Origin: Pelagibacterales bacterium SAG-MED30
GTDB lineage: Bacteria > Pseudomonadota > Alphaproteobacteria > Pelagibacterales > Pelagibacteraceae
Direction: 5' to 3'
DNA length: 64,000 nucleotides
Assembly: GCA_014653775.1 (NCBI GenBank)
Contig: JACWEA010000001.1
Location: forward strand, 62,001 to 126,000
In this document: positions 17,980 through 28,666 of the stretch, one piece after another
How positions within the stretch are numbered: the first letter of the stretch is position 1
How the letters are laid out: the number at the start of each line of letters is the position of its first letter
The notes under the pieces: generated by a model
Databases searched by the model: none
The model's input: the letters and a program-made list of their open reading frames with translations, nothing else
What the model was told of the DNA's origin: nothing
Made by a program: the position numbers and the translations under genes

Positions 17980-18219
17980 ATGTCAGAAGATGTTTCAAGC
18001 AAAGTTAAAAAGATAGTTGCAGATCATTTAGGTATCGACGAAGCAAAAGTTACAGAAGAATCTAGTTTTATAGATGACTTAGGTGCAGATAGTTTAGATA
18101 CTGTAGAATTAGTAATGGCTTTTGAAGAAGAATTTGGGTCAGAAATTTCTGATAGTGAGGCTGAAAAAATTTTAACAGTTGGTGATGCAGTTAAATTTAT
18201 TGAAGGTAAAGCTAATTAA
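17980..18219 (+). CDS. acpP: Acyl carrier protein
   Basis: A 79-residue acidic carrier protein. The phosphopantetheine attachment Ser lies in the diagnostic [20 protein letters not shown] (Ser near residue 39). It carries growing acyl chains in fatty acid synthesis. The purine kinase gene gmk follows 14 bases later; the fabF gene that commonly follows acpP is not in this position. Confidence 0.97.
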   Translation: MSEDVSSKVKKIVADHLGIDEAKVTEESSFIDDLGADSLDTVELVMAFEEEFGSEISDSEAEKILTVGDAVKFIEGKAN

Positions 18220-18233
18220 TAAATTTTTTATAA

Positions 18234-18866
18234 ATGCCCACGGAAAATGATGGGATAATGGTTATCTTATCTTCTCCTTCTGGAGCAGGTAAAACAACTT
18301 TATCTAATTTACTATCTAAACAAGATAATTTCGAAGTATCTATATCTCATACAACTCGAAAATCTCGTCCAAACGAAATTCCTAATAAAGATTATTTTTT
18401 TATAAATAATGAAGAGTTTAAAAGGCTAATTAAAAATGAAGAGTTTTTAGAATATGCAAAAGTTTTTAACAATTATTATGGAACAACTAGAACTCCAGTA
18501 ATTAATAGTCTTAATAAAGGAAAAAATGTTTTGTTTGATATTGATTGGCAAGGGGCGGATCAAATTAAAAATAAAAAATTAGATTATAAATTAATCACGT
18601 TTTTTATTTTACCTCCTAGTAAAGAAGTCTTGTATAAAAGGTTAACTAACAGAGATATGAAAGATAAGATAATAGTAGAAGAAAGAATGAAACAATTTGA
18701 GAGAGATGTATTACATTGGATAAACTATGATTATGTTGTAGTAAATGATGATCTTCAAAAATGTTATTCAAAAATCCATAATTTAATAAATGCTGAGATT
18801 TCTAATGGTTCAAAAGATTATGACCCTACGTTTATAAGAAATCATGTTGATAAATTAACCAATTAA
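18234..18866 (+). CDS. gmk: Guanylate kinase
   Basis: Gmk phosphorylates GMP to GDP. The P-loop [12 protein letters not shown] is near residues 12-23, followed by the GMP-binding segment [11 protein letters not shown] and DYFFI, and the lid. Length of 210 aa is normal. It follows acpP closely and its 3' end overlaps the 3' end of the convergent rsmA gene by 12 bases. Confidence 0.95.
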   Translation: MPTENDGIMVILSSPSGAGKTTLSNLLSKQDNFEVSISHTTRKSRPNEIPNKDYFFINNEEFKRLIKNEEFLEYAKVFNNYYGTTRTPVINSLNKGKNVLFDIDWQGADQIKNKKLDYKLITFFILPPSKEVLYKRLTNRDMKDKIIVEERMKQFERDVLHWINYDYVVVNDDLQKCYSKIHNLINAEISNGSKDYDPTFIRNHVDKLTN

Positions 18867-19643
18867 TTTTTCATATTCATTAGCGAGTTTAAAATAAGTA
18901 TCACAATCTAAATTTTGAGGCCTTAAATTTAAATCAATTTTGTGAGTTGAAGATATGTGAGTATTACCATTAAATAATTGATTGTATGGTTTTTTAATCA
19001 TTTTCCTTCTATGCATAAAAAAAATTCTTGTGATTTTTTCCAAACTTTTAGAATTATTTAATTTATAAAAGTTTTTTTTGGGTTCGAAAAATAAAACGCT
19101 ACTATCAATTTTAGGACGAGGTGAAAAACAAGAAGGTTTTATATCTAATATTTTTTTTACATTAAGCTTCCAGTTAGTTAATACAGTTAATCTTCCGTAG
19201 TTCTTTGAATTATATTTAGAAATTATTCTATCAGCAACTTCTTTTTGAAACATAAGAACTAAATGATCAAACCATAAATTTTTATTATTTAGATTTAGAA
19301 TCCATCTAGATAAAATTTCAGTCGAAATATTATATGGAAGATTTCCAAAAACTGTTAACTTCTCTTTTTCAATAAAATTTTCATCAATTTTAAGTATGTC
19401 TTTATTTATTATCTTAATTTTATTTGTAAATTTTTTTTTTAATAAACTTACTAGCTCATCATCTTTTTCAATAACTATTAATTTTTTTGGATTTTTATTT
19501 AAGATAGCAGCAGTTAAATTACCAGTTCCAGGCCCAACTTCTAAGATATTTTTATTTTCAATTTTTGCAATATTAGTTATTTTTTCAATGATATTTTGAT
19601 CTATCAAAAAATTTTGACCTAAACTTTTTTTTGCTCTGATCAC
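18855..19643 (-). CDS. rsmA: 16S rRNA dimethyladenosine transferase RsmA
   Basis: RsmA (KsgA) dimethylates two adjacent adenines near the 3' end of 16S rRNA. The N-terminal [11 protein letters not shown], the SAM site [12 protein letters not shown] near residue 36 and the catalytic NLPYNIS near residue 100 are diagnostic. Length of 262 aa is normal. It is the last gene of a six-gene overlapping run starting at lptF, with a 4-base overlap with pdxA, a pairing seen widely in proteobacteria. Confidence 0.97.
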   Translation of the reverse strand: MIRAKKSLGQNFLIDQNIIEKITNIAKIENKNILEVGPGTGNLTAAILNKNPKKLIVIEKDDELVSLLKKKFTNKIKIINKDILKIDENFIEKEKLTVFGNLPYNISTEILSRWILNLNNKNLWFDHLVLMFQKEVADRIISKYNSKNYGRLTVLTNWKLNVKKILDIKPSCFSPRPKIDSSVLFFEPKKNFYKLNNSKSLEKITRIFFMHRRKMIKKPYNQLFNGNTHISSTHKIDLNLRPQNLDCDTYFKLANEYEKLIG

Positions 19644-20605
19644 TTTTTATCTAAAAACTTTAAAGCTTGAATTAAACTTTTAGGGTTTGATTTATTTTTG
19701 CCAAACATTTTTTCATTAGGTCCGTGATCAGGAGAAACCCTAAAAAAAGGCAATCCCATAGTTATATTAATAGCATTATATTCAAATAAAGTTTTTAAAG
19801 GAGCTAAAACTTGATCATGATACATCCCTAAAATAACATTAAATTTATTTCTATTAGTTTTTAAAAATATTGTGTCAGCTGAAAACGGCCCTTTAACTTT
19901 AATCTTTTTCTTAATAGATGATTTAATTGCAGGGGCTACTATTTTTTCATCCTCATTGAATTTATTGATACTTTCGCAATGAGGATTTAATCCCGTAACA
20001 CCGATCATTGGAATTAATTTTAATTTTTTTTTAAAAAAATCATTAATCATTTTAATTTTATTTTCTATTAACTTTTTTGTAATTTTTTTTGGAACTAACT
20101 TAAGAGGTAAATGAGTAGTTAAAGGACAAACAGATATTTCATTATTGTATATTAACATTCCAGTTTCTTTAATATCAAATTTAGAAGCTACATATTCTGT
20201 AATACCCAGAAATTTTTTATTTAAAAATGTTTTTTTATTAATTGGTCCATTAATAAACTTGTGAGTATAACCACTTTTAATTATTCTAAATGCAATATTA
20301 AAACAATTATTAATATATTCATTTTTTAATTTAATGTTTAGTTTTCGATTATTTGAAACTTCATAACTTACATCTATAAGATTTATTTTTTTATTATTAA
20401 TTTTTAGATTTTTAATATTATTTTTATCTAAAATTCTTATCTTTTTATTAAATTTAAATTTTTTTATTTGATTTTTCAATTCTCTTTTTGAGCATATTAA
20501 TATTAATGGACTTTTATATTTTATATTTTTTATAGATTTAAAAAAAATTTCTATGAAAACACTCTTGGGCTCTCCCGCTACTAAAAGAATTGGTTTAATT
20601 TTCAT
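19640..20605 (-). CDS. pdxA: 4-hydroxythreonine-4-phosphate dehydrogenase PdxA
   Basis: PdxA oxidises 4-phosphohydroxy-L-threonine in the DXP-dependent route to pyridoxal phosphate. Visible family features are GEPKSVFIE near the start (usual form GEPAGIGPE), the TEYVA segment around residue 137, MIGVTGLNPHCES near residue 205, MYHDQVLAPLKTL near residue 265 and the SPDHGPNEKMFG near the end. Length of 321 aa is normal. The first motif is diverged. It overlaps the surA-like gene by 11 bases. Confidence 0.9.
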   Translation of the reverse strand: MKIKPILLVAGEPKSVFIEIFFKSIKNIKYKSPLILICSKRELKNQIKKFKFNKKIRILDKNNIKNLKINNKKINLIDVSYEVSNNRKLNIKLKNEYINNCFNIAFRIIKSGYTHKFINGPINKKTFLNKKFLGITEYVASKFDIKETGMLIYNNEISVCPLTTHLPLKLVPKKITKKLIENKIKMINDFFKKKLKLIPMIGVTGLNPHCESINKFNEDEKIVAPAIKSSIKKKIKVKGPFSADTIFLKTNRNKFNVILGMYHDQVLAPLKTLFEYNAINITMGLPFFRVSPDHGPNEKMFGKNKSNPKSLIQALKFLDKK

Positions 20606-21530
20606 TAATTGAATAATTAATTTTTGATTTATTAAAATAAATTCTAGAAAATTGATTTAGTTGTTTATTAGTTTCTAACTGAATTAATTTGTTTAGTTCT
20701 TTTTGTTTATCAATTTTAATTTCACTAACTTTTATTTGATCAATCTTTAATAATAGATAACTATTTCCAATTTTTATTAAATCTGTATATTCTGTTTCTT
20801 TAAGCATACTTAATTTATCAGATATTAAATTTGATAAACTGTTCTCATTTACCCAACCCAATTTACCTCCAAATTTCGAACTTTCAGAAATGCTATAAAT
20901 ATTTGCTGTATTATTAAAGCCTATGTCATTGATACTTAGTTTAATTTGATTAAATAAGTTTTCTAAACTTTCATCTTTTTTTTTTTTAAAAATTATCTCT
21001 GATAAAAGATATTCTTTTTGATTTTCATTTTTAATATTGTTAATTTTTTCAATTAATTTTTTTTTATCAATTTTTACTTGTTGATTATATTTATTGTAAA
21101 TTAGTTCGTTCCATAATAATTCTAATTTTATTTTTTCTTTAATTTCATTGATTGAATAATTATCTTTTGAGTCTAGTTCATTTATAAATTCTTTTTCTGA
21201 ATTATAATTTAATTTCGAGTATAGATTTTTTAAATATTCCTCAACAAATTCATTATTTTTATTGATATCTACAAATTTGATAATTTCTTTTTCTTTTATT
21301 ATTTCGTTCACTAAGGATATTTTAGCTAATTCTAATACTTTATTATTATTTAATTGGTTTAAGCCTGGATTTAAAATTTTTAGATATTCTGCTTCTTTTT
21401 CTAAATCAATATTTGTTATGATTTCGTCATTAACTTTTACTTTAATAATGATACTGGCATATAAATCATTATTTAAAAAAATTATAAGTAATAAACAAAA
21501 TATTAAAATAAGTTGTATCTTTTTGATCAT
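20595..21530 (-). CDS. surA: SurA-like periplasmic chaperone with one parvulin domain
   Basis: SurA escorts outer-membrane proteins, notably LptD, through the periplasm. A signal peptide is clear (residues 1-25, hydrophobic core LILIFCLLLIIF). The chaperone N-domain follows (VNDEIITNIDLEKE) and one parvulin-like domain is suggested by LLSEIIFKKK near residue 177 and GGKLGWVNENSLSN near 222. At 311 aa it is shorter than the E. coli protein (about 430 aa), consistent with one instead of two parvulin domains. It lies between lptD and pdxA with overlaps on both sides. Confidence 0.8.
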   Translation of the reverse strand: MIKKIQLILIFCLLLIIFLNNDLYASIIIKVKVNDEIITNIDLEKEAEYLKILNPGLNQLNNNKVLELAKISLVNEIIKEKEIIKFVDINKNNEFVEEYLKNLYSKLNYNSEKEFINELDSKDNYSINEIKEKIKLELLWNELIYNKYNQQVKIDKKKLIEKINNIKNENQKEYLLSEIIFKKKKDESLENLFNQIKLSINDIGFNNTANIYSISESSKFGGKLGWVNENSLSNLISDKLSMLKETEYTDLIKIGNSYLLLKIDQIKVSEIKIDKQKELNKLIQLETNKQLNQFSRIYFNKSKINYSINEN

Positions 21531-24013
21531 TAATTTTTAAGATTATGACTACTTGCTTCTCCAAAAGGAATTATAGTCAATTTAAAGAAAATACTTTCAC
21601 TAGGATCTATGTCTCTATCATCATAATATTCTTTATTGTACTCTAATGAAGCTGCAAGACAGTCATTTTTGTATTGATAAACCAAATTATAGTATTCGGT
21701 TAAATCTGCAGTTTTATTTTCTCTTGTTGAATAGGATAGATTATTTGAATTATTAAATAAATATTTTGCAGTACTTGTAAGATATGAGTTTTTATCTATT
21801 GTATTGTTTTCATTTACGTAATCAAAAGTTGTAACAAAGTTATTGATTTTAAATTCTGTTATTAAATTTTCATATTCTATATCAGAAAGATTATTTTTGA
21901 TTGATGAGTTATATTTTATATTAAAAAATTCGTAAGGATTAAATATAGTTTCAGTAAAGAAATTTGAAGTTTTTTGTCCTAGTTGATTATTAGTGGGCAA
22001 ATCTTTATTTTCTTTAAATCTAAAATTGTTAGCAAGTTTTACATTTAATAATTCTCTAGTATTTTCTTTATCATAAATTGAATAATCGCTACCATAAGCT
22101 AGAGAAATACCTCCTTCTATAGAGTCATTATCAATTTCTCGATTCAAAGAGAATAAATTATTAGCATCAATTTTAGTATTTTTTTCTTTATGATCTTTAG
22201 TATGAGCTGGAGCTAATTTTAAACTCATTTTTGGTCTTAAAATATTTTGATATTTATTACTCTCTTTGATTAAAGGTAATGTAGAATTATATTGTAATAA
22301 AGATGATAAATATATATTTTCATCATCTTTGTGTTTTGATGATTTTTTGCTATCTGTATTAGCATTTTTAACTATAAACTCGTAGTTATTATAAAATCCC
22401 GTTCCAGTTATTTTTGGATAGGAGGTAAAAATAAGATCATTAACATTTGATTTTTCAAATATATTAGTACTATAATTTCTAATTAAATTTTGGGATTTAA
22501 AAGAAAAATCCCCTTTCAAATTTGTTTTATTTTCGATTTTTTTTACTAGATCTATTTTAGGTAAAATAAATTCATACCTATCAGTACTATTTTTATTTAA
22601 ATTTTCATAAACTGTAGATTCAAAATTTAATGAAATGTCATTAGAGTATAAATTTAATTTTAAAGAATTTTCTAAAATATCTTGATCAGTTATTATTTCA
22701 GTTTCAATTTTGTTTTTCTTTAAATAAGTATCATTAGAAGTTTTTTGAATTTTTAAATCAAGTTTACTATCTTCAAATTTACTAAAGTCTAAATTTTTAT
22801 CAAATTCATAGAAAACATGGTTTTTTGAACTTTTGTTTTTTTCTCCAAAAAAACTTAAATCTGCAATGTGATTACTTTTTCTATTAGCTTGTCTATATTC
22901 AGTCTGTAATAGAATTTTGTCATCTGAGTAAAACCTAGGAGAAAAAGTTGCATCTTTATTTTTTGAAATAGCTAAAAAATATGGTGTATTTAAATAATTA
23001 GATGAATTGTTCATATTATTTACTGATGGAATTAAGAAACCAGACTGCCTTTTTACTGTTGGATCGGGGTGAAAAAACTTTGGAAAATACATAACTGGTA
23101 GATCATAAACACTTAATAATGCATTTTTATAATTTATGACTTTGTTTTTTTTATCATGTTCAATTTTTTCAGCAGATAATTGCCAAGGAGGACAACCATC
23201 TCTTCTTTTGCAGGTTGTAAAAATACCTTTAGTTATTGTAGCAGTGTTAGTATCATTTATAATGCTATTACCTTTTAATCTAGGTTCATTGTTTTTATTA
23301 AAAGATTTATTATTTAATTCAATACTAACATCTTTTCCAAATAATCTATTAGTTTTTGTATTAATATAAGCCAATGAAGTTTTTAGAGTGTTATTTGAAT
23401 TATCTTTAAAATCTAAATTATTTAGTTTTAATAAACTTTTATTAATTTCATAAAAAAAATTATCAACTTTATAAGTATTTAAAACTTTATCTTTAATTTC
23501 GGTCTTGGTATCAGATTTAATAACTCTTTCTTTTTGATTATATGAAATTTCCTCAGTTTTAATTTTAAGTTCATTATCAATGTCAGTTATGATAACATTA
23601 TTGATAGCCTTAATAATTATTTTTTTTTGGTCATAAAAAATTGAATCTGATGTAATTAATAAATTATTTTCTTTATCTAAAATTTTAGTATTTCCATTGG
23701 CTTTAATTAATAAATTTTTTTGATCAATAATTGAATTATCAAAATCTATTTCTAATTTTTTTGAATTTATTAATAGTTTTCCATTACCAAATGTTTCTAA
23801 AATATTTAATTTTTTATTGTATTCAAATTTATTTGCATTAATTTCTAAATCTCTATCAGAAGATATAACCTTACCTTTTCCAGCAGTAATAAATTCTCCA
23901 TTATCAATTATTTCTATATTTTTTGTTTTAAAAATAAACTCTTCTGTAAAAGCTTGGCTATTTAAAAAACATAAACTTAATATAAAAATTAATAATCTAT
24001 TTTTCATTAACAT
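21530..24013 (-). CDS. lptD: LPS-assembly outer-membrane protein LptD
   Basis: LptD is the beta-barrel that inserts lipopolysaccharide into the outer leaflet. A signal peptide (residues 1-23) is followed by an OstA/LptA-like jellyroll (about residues 25-200) and the C-terminal barrel. The conserved segment FTTCKRRDGCPPWQLSAEKI near residue 270 and the C-terminal NDCLAASLEYNKEYYDD are family-diagnostic; cysteines in these may form disulfides. At 827 aa it is of usual size. The start overlaps lptG by 17 bases. LptE is not seen. Confidence 0.92.
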   Translation of the reverse strand: MLMKNRLLIFILSLCFLNSQAFTEEFIFKTKNIEIIDNGEFITAGKGKVISSDRDLEINANKFEYNKKLNILETFGNGKLLINSKKLEIDFDNSIIDQKNLLIKANGNTKILDKENNLLITSDSIFYDQKKIIIKAINNVIITDIDNELKIKTEEISYNQKERVIKSDTKTEIKDKVLNTYKVDNFFYEINKSLLKLNNLDFKDNSNNTLKTSLAYINTKTNRLFGKDVSIELNNKSFNKNNEPRLKGNSIINDTNTATITKGIFTTCKRRDGCPPWQLSAEKIEHDKKNKVINYKNALLSVYDLPVMYFPKFFHPDPTVKRQSGFLIPSVNNMNNSSNYLNTPYFLAISKNKDATFSPRFYSDDKILLQTEYRQANRKSNHIADLSFFGEKNKSSKNHVFYEFDKNLDFSKFEDSKLDLKIQKTSNDTYLKKNKIETEIITDQDILENSLKLNLYSNDISLNFESTVYENLNKNSTDRYEFILPKIDLVKKIENKTNLKGDFSFKSQNLIRNYSTNIFEKSNVNDLIFTSYPKITGTGFYNNYEFIVKNANTDSKKSSKHKDDENIYLSSLLQYNSTLPLIKESNKYQNILRPKMSLKLAPAHTKDHKEKNTKIDANNLFSLNREIDNDSIEGGISLAYGSDYSIYDKENTRELLNVKLANNFRFKENKDLPTNNQLGQKTSNFFTETIFNPYEFFNIKYNSSIKNNLSDIEYENLITEFKINNFVTTFDYVNENNTIDKNSYLTSTAKYLFNNSNNLSYSTRENKTADLTEYYNLVYQYKNDCLAASLEYNKEYYDDRDIDPSESIFFKLTIIPFGEASSHNLKN

Positions 24014-25076
24014 TAATAAGTCCTATTATTGATATAAATGATAAAATAAACAATGGGAAAAAAATAGATATAAGTATTGGCAACCTACCATTATTTGCCA
24101 GTGAACTAAAAATAAAGTTCATATAGTAAATTAGAACAGACATAATAACACCTAATATAATATTAAATAATAAAGATCTATTACGACTAAAATTAAACAT
24201 TATTATTGATGATAAAATTGTAATTATTCCATAAAATAAAGGCACAGTAAAAAGTTTTAAAATTTGCAACATAATTTCATCTGAAGAATAACCAATTGCT
24301 TCGTATTCTTTTTTTAGTGTAAAAAGATTGATTAAGTTAATAGTAGTAATATTTGAAAATAAACTATTAATTTTTTCCTCATCAAAATTAGTTTCTAGAT
24401 TAATTACACTAGAATTTTTACTTGAAATATTTTCTACTGTAACGATTGGATCATATATTTTCCAATTATTGTTTATAATGTCTATTTTTTCAGATTGGAT
24501 TGTTCTAATTAATGTGAAATTTTTGTCAAACTCATTAATTATAGTTTTATGTAAAATATTACCTTTAATTAAACTAGATTTAACTATTAAAGTATTTTCA
24601 TTTATTTCATCTTTTATCCAAAGACCACTATCTGTTACCATTGCTAAATATTTATTATCATTTGAGAGTTGGTTTTTTAAATTTAAATAATGAAATTTTA
24701 ATTTAGATGCTAAATTATAATAAATTCCTACACTAATTATGCCCATTATAATTGATGATAAGAATAAAATTTTGATAATTTTTAAGTTACTTAATCCATT
24801 TTTTTTTAATAGATCCAATTCTTTTTTTTTGAATAATTCATAAAATAAAAATTGAGTTGCTAATAAAAAAATAAATGGAAATATTTCGAATATAGTTATA
24901 GGTAAATTTAATATAGTTAGAAAATAAGGATACCAAATATTTATATCTAAATTCTTAACAAAAGATATTTCTTCAAGAATGTTAAGAATAAATGTCAGAG
25001 CCAAAAAAATTAAACTAATATAAAAAAACTTAATTAAGAAATTAGTTATTAAATATTTTTGATAAATTTTAAGCAT
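23997..25076 (-). CDS. lptG: LPS export ABC permease LptG
   Basis: A 359-residue inner-membrane permease of the LptB2FG transporter that extracts LPS from the inner membrane. It has three N-terminal helices, a periplasmic beta-jellyroll domain (about residues 130-255) and three C-terminal helices, the LptF/LptG layout. It is assigned LptG because it is the second of two paralogous genes in the order lptF-lptG divergent from pepA, as in many proteobacteria. It overlaps lptF by 8 bases. Confidence 0.88.
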   Translation of the reverse strand: MLKIYQKYLITNFLIKFFYISLIFLALTFILNILEEISFVKNLDINIWYPYFLTILNLPITIFEIFPFIFLLATQFLFYELFKKKELDLLKKNGLSNLKIIKILFLSSIIMGIISVGIYYNLASKLKFHYLNLKNQLSNDNKYLAMVTDSGLWIKDEINENTLIVKSSLIKGNILHKTIINEFDKNFTLIRTIQSEKIDIINNNWKIYDPIVTVENISSKNSSVINLETNFDEEKINSLFSNITTINLINLFTLKKEYEAIGYSSDEIMLQILKLFTVPLFYGIITILSSIIMFNFSRNRSLLFNIILGVIMSVLIYYMNFIFSSLANNGRLPILISIFFPLFILSFISIIGLINVNEK

Positions 25077-26172
25077 TTTTGATTATCTTAAAAAAAATTA
25101 AATAAGAGGAAATAAATATAAACCATGGAAATATCAGATAAATATAAAATAATATTTCAGATGAAACTGAATATCTCAAAGACGCCTCGGAAATCACAAG
25201 AATAATAAATGTAGTAATAAAAACTAAGTTTCGAATTTTTTTATAATTAATTTTGTTGCTAGAATTTATAATTAAAAAACAAGTAAGAATTCCAATTATA
25301 GGAATATAAATTGGTTTGTATAATCTTTTTAATAGTTCTTGTTTTACTTCCAGTATAGTTTTGTCACAATTAAATGAATCAAATTTTTCAATTTTAATAT
25401 TTTTAAAAAAACAACTTAGTAAACGTAGAGAACTTATTTCTTGTATTTTTGGGACAATAATAGTATTCGTGTCAAAAGTCTTTAAATTAAAATCTATTTG
25501 ATCAAAATCAAAAATATTTATTTTTGATTTTTCATTATTAATCACTCTTCCATTTAAAAGTTTAAATATTTTTTGTTTTTCATTATCAATTAAAATTCCA
25601 TTTTTTGCATAAATCATTTTTGAATTTTCTTTTGTAGAGTCGTCTATAAAAATATCATTATAAGAACCATCTTCATTTTTTTTATCTATAAAAATAGTTA
25701 AATCTTTTACAACATTTATAAATTTACCTTCTTTTATCAATGAAGTGAAAAAATCAATATTAGAATTTTTTAATATTTCTCTACCTTTTAATTGAGAAGA
25801 TGGAGAAACATAAGACCCAAGAAAAATTTGAAAAAGCATCATTAAAATTGACAAAATAATAATCTTATTCGTCAATTGGATTTTATTGATTCCATTTAAC
25901 CAAAAAATATTAAGTTCGTGTCTAAATTCATACATTATCAATGTATAAAAAAGAGAAATAAAAAATATAAAGGGAAGTATTCTATGGATTATTTTAGGAA
26001 AATTTAGAATAGTGAAATAAAAATAAATTTTTAATCCGTGACCATCTTCAGCAACCAAGTCGAAGTAGTTAATTGCTTGTAAAGTCCAAACTATAAAACC
26101 CATTAATATTATTGATGTGGCAAAGAAGCTCAATATATCGTGATTTAATTTTTGAAATATTAATTTTTTCAT
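25069..26172 (-). CDS. lptF: LPS export ABC permease LptF
   Basis: A 367-residue permease with the same layout as LptG: N-terminal helices (FFATSIILMGFIVWTLQAINYFDL), a periplasmic domain and C-terminal helices. FVSPSSQLKG-like sequence (YVSPSSQLKGRE near residue 120) is typical of LptF. It is the first gene of the lptF-lptG-lptD-surA-pdxA-rsmA run and is divergent from pepA with 59 bases between start codons, so the promoter for the whole run should lie there. Confidence 0.88.
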   Translation of the reverse strand: MKKLIFQKLNHDILSFFATSIILMGFIVWTLQAINYFDLVAEDGHGLKIYFYFTILNFPKIIHRILPFIFFISLFYTLIMYEFRHELNIFWLNGINKIQLTNKIIILSILMMLFQIFLGSYVSPSSQLKGREILKNSNIDFFTSLIKEGKFINVVKDLTIFIDKKNEDGSYNDIFIDDSTKENSKMIYAKNGILIDNEKQKIFKLLNGRVINNEKSKINIFDFDQIDFNLKTFDTNTIIVPKIQEISSLRLLSCFFKNIKIEKFDSFNCDKTILEVKQELLKRLYKPIYIPIIGILTCFLIINSSNKINYKKIRNLVFITTFIILVISEASLRYSVSSEILFYIYLIFPWFIFISSYLIFFKIIKNA

Positions 26173-26231
26173 TGAAAATAAAAATTTACTTTATATATAC
26201 CATTCAACACGTATAGGGTGTATTAAAAATT

Positions 26232-27689
26232 ATGACTATTCAAATTAACTATAAAAGTACTAGTTTTAAAAAAAACTTGAATAATCTTGTCTTATTTGTT
26301 GATGAAAATTTCAATATAAATCCTTTAAAAAAATACATTTCTAATAATGAGTTTTCTTACATATCTGACTTATTAAAAAATAGTGACTTAAAAAAAAATT
26401 TACTTGTTTTTGAAATTAATTCAAAAAAAACAATATTTTTATCTTCTATTAAAAAAGATCTAAAAATTTCTGATATAGAAAGTTTAGGAGCTAAATTTCA
26501 TGGATATATAAATTATGAAAAAAAAAATGATTATTTTGTAAATTCAGATACTATAAATAGTAAAATAGAAAATTTTTTAGGATATTTTCTGCATGGATTA
26601 AAATTAAAATCTTATGAATTTAACATTTATAAATCAAAAAAAGAAAAAAAATCTATTTCTATTAATGTAATTGGAAATAAGAATAAAGTATCTACTCAAA
26701 ATCAATTGAGATTTAAGGCCTTAGAAGAAGGAACTTTTTTTGCAAGAGATCTTGTGTCAGAACCTGGAAATATATTACACCCAGATGAGTATGCAAAAAG
26801 ATTAAATTCTCTTAAAAAATTTGGTTTAAAAATAAATATTTATGATGATAAAAAATTAAAAAAATTAGGAATGAATGCCTTGTTAGGAGTTGGACAAGGA
26901 AGCATAAGAGGCTCATATCTTGTAACAATGGAATGGAAAGGATTAAAAAAAAACACTAAACCTTTGGCTTTTATTGGTAAGGGAGTTTGTTTTGATACTG
27001 GTGGTATTTCTTTAAAACCTGCAAAATTCATGGAAGACATGACTTACGATATGGCGGGGTCCGCAGCGGTTGTAGGTTTAATGAAAAATTTAGCAATAAG
27101 AAAAGCGAAAATTAATGCTGTAGGTGTTGTAGGACTTGTAGAAAATATGCCAGGTGGAAATGCTCAAAGACCCGGAGATATAGTCAAATCATATAGTGGT
27201 AAAACAATAGAAGTATTAAATACAGATGCAGAAGGTAGATTAGTTCTAGCTGATGCTCTAACTTTTACAGAAAAAAAATTTAAACCTAAATTTATGGTAG
27301 ATTTAGCAACTTTAACTGGTGCTATAATAGTTTCTTTAGGTTCTGAATATGCAGGACTTTTTTCAAATAATGATAAATTATCAAAACAGCTATTGGAAGT
27401 AGGTGAAAAAGTTGAAGAGAAATTATGGAGAATGCCTCTAAATAAAAACTTTGATAAACTTATAGATTCAAAAAATGCAGATATGCAAAATATAAATTAT
27501 GTTGGAGGAGCTGGCTCAACTACTGCAGCTCAGTTTTTACAAAGATTTATAATGAATAAAACTCCTTGGGCTCACCTAGATATTGCAGGAATGGCTTTTT
27601 CAAAATATGGAGGAGCTTTAAATTCAGGAGGAGCTACTGGTTTTGGAGTGAGATTATTAAATCAACTTATAGAAGATAATTATGAGTGA
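26232..27689 (+). CDS. pepA: Leucyl aminopeptidase PepA
   Basis: PepA is a hexameric dizinc M17 aminopeptidase. The C-terminal catalytic domain shows [16 protein letters not shown] near residue 248, the metal-binding [14 protein letters not shown] near residue 330 (family hallmark) and DLATLTGA. The N-terminal domain is diverged and Lys/Asn-rich. Length of 485 aa is normal. It is divergent from lptF, and its end overlaps ndk by 8 bases. Confidence 0.95.
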   Translation: MTIQINYKSTSFKKNLNNLVLFVDENFNINPLKKYISNNEFSYISDLLKNSDLKKNLLVFEINSKKTIFLSSIKKDLKISDIESLGAKFHGYINYEKKNDYFVNSDTINSKIENFLGYFLHGLKLKSYEFNIYKSKKEKKSISINVIGNKNKVSTQNQLRFKALEEGTFFARDLVSEPGNILHPDEYAKRLNSLKKFGLKINIYDDKKLKKLGMNALLGVGQGSIRGSYLVTMEWKGLKKNTKPLAFIGKGVCFDTGGISLKPAKFMEDMTYDMAGSAAVVGLMKNLAIRKAKINAVGVVGLVENMPGGNAQRPGDIVKSYSGKTIEVLNTDAEGRLVLADALTFTEKKFKPKFMVDLATLTGAIIVSLGSEYAGLFSNNDKLSKQLLEVGEKVEEKLWRMPLNKNFDKLIDSKNADMQNINYVGGAGSTTAAQFLQRFIMNKTPWAHLDIAGMAFSKYGGALNSGGATGFGVRLLNQLIEDNYE

Positions 27690-28092
27690 TAAAGAGCAAA
27701 CACTTTCAATTATTAAGCCAGATGCAGTAGAAAGAAATCTTGATAATGAAATAAAAGAAATTTTTAAAAACAATGGTTTTCAAATAGTTAAAGAAAAGAA
27801 AATTCAGATAGAAAAATCAGAAGCTGAAAAGTTTTATAATGTTCATCAAACAAAGCCTTTTTATAATGATTTATGTGCATATTTATCATCAGGACCAATT
27901 GTTGTTATGGTTCTAGAGAAAGAAAATGCAGTTTTAGCTAACCGAGAGTTAATGGGAGCAACGAATCCCAATGATGCTCAAGAAGGAACTATAAGAAAAA
28001 AATATGGAATTTCAATTGATAAAAACTCAGTTCATGGATCAGATAGCCTTGAAAATGCAAAAATTGAAATTAATTTCTTTTTTAAAGATTAG
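27682..28092 (+). CDS. ndk: Nucleoside diphosphate kinase
   Basis: Ndk balances nucleoside triphosphates by phosphate transfer through a histidine. [13 protein letters not shown] at the N-terminus, [18 protein letters not shown] near residue 93 and the catalytic His in [15 protein letters not shown] near residue 118 are diagnostic. Length of 136 aa is normal. It overlaps pepA at its start and the convergent purN at its 3' end by 11 bases. Confidence 0.97.
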   Translation: MSDKEQTLSIIKPDAVERNLDNEIKEIFKNNGFQIVKEKKIQIEKSEAEKFYNVHQTKPFYNDLCAYLSSGPIVVMVLEKENAVLANRELMGATNPNDAQEGTIRKKYGISIDKNSVHGSDSLENAKIEINFFFKD

Positions 28093-28666
28093 ATAAAACT
28101 TTCTTTAGGGCTTTTGGATAAATAATATGTTCATGTTTAAGAACTCTTTTATTTAGACTGTTAAATGTATCATTTTTTAAAATTCTTACTTTTTTTTGTA
28201 GAATAATTTTTCCCGAGTCTAATTTTGAATTAACATAGTGTACTGTACATCCTGAATATTTTTCTCTATTATTCATAGCTCTTTGGTGAGTGTTTAGTCC
28301 TTTATATTTTGGTAACAAAGATGGATGAATATTTATTATCTTTCCTTTGAAATTTTTAATAAAATTTTTAGAGAGAATTTTCATAAATCCAGCAAGACAT
28401 ATTAAATTCACCTTATTTTTTTTTAATTCTAAAAGAATTTTTTTTTCTGCATTTTTAATATTTGAATAATTAATAATTCTTTTCTCTATTTTGAATTTTT
28501 TTGCAAAATTTAAACCTTTAGCTTTTGGATTATTTGTAATAATCAATGTTATTTTAAACTTAGAATTCTTTTTAAAAGAATGAATAATTAGATTTTTAAG
28601 ATTACTACCAGTTCCAGATATGAATATAGAAATGTTTATTTTTTTAAGCCCAGTCAATTTTAGCAT
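28082..28666 (-). CDS. purN: Phosphoribosylglycinamide formyltransferase PurN
   Basis: PurN uses 10-formyltetrahydrofolate to formylate GAR in purine synthesis. FISGTGSNLKNLI near residue 15 is the substrate-binding loop, LAGFMKILSKNF is near residue 95 and the catalytic INIHPSLLPKYKGLNTH is near residue 113. The expected CTVHYV follows. Length of 194 aa is normal. It overlaps purM by 23 bases, the usual purM-purN order. Confidence 0.95.
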   Translation of the reverse strand: MLKLTGLKKINISIFISGTGSNLKNLIIHSFKKNSKFKITLIITNNPKAKGLNFAKKFKIEKRIINYSNIKNAEKKILLELKKNKVNLICLAGFMKILSKNFIKNFKGKIINIHPSLLPKYKGLNTHQRAMNNREKYSGCTVHYVNSKLDSGKIILQKKVRILKNDTFNSLNKRVLKHEHIIYPKALKKVLSNL

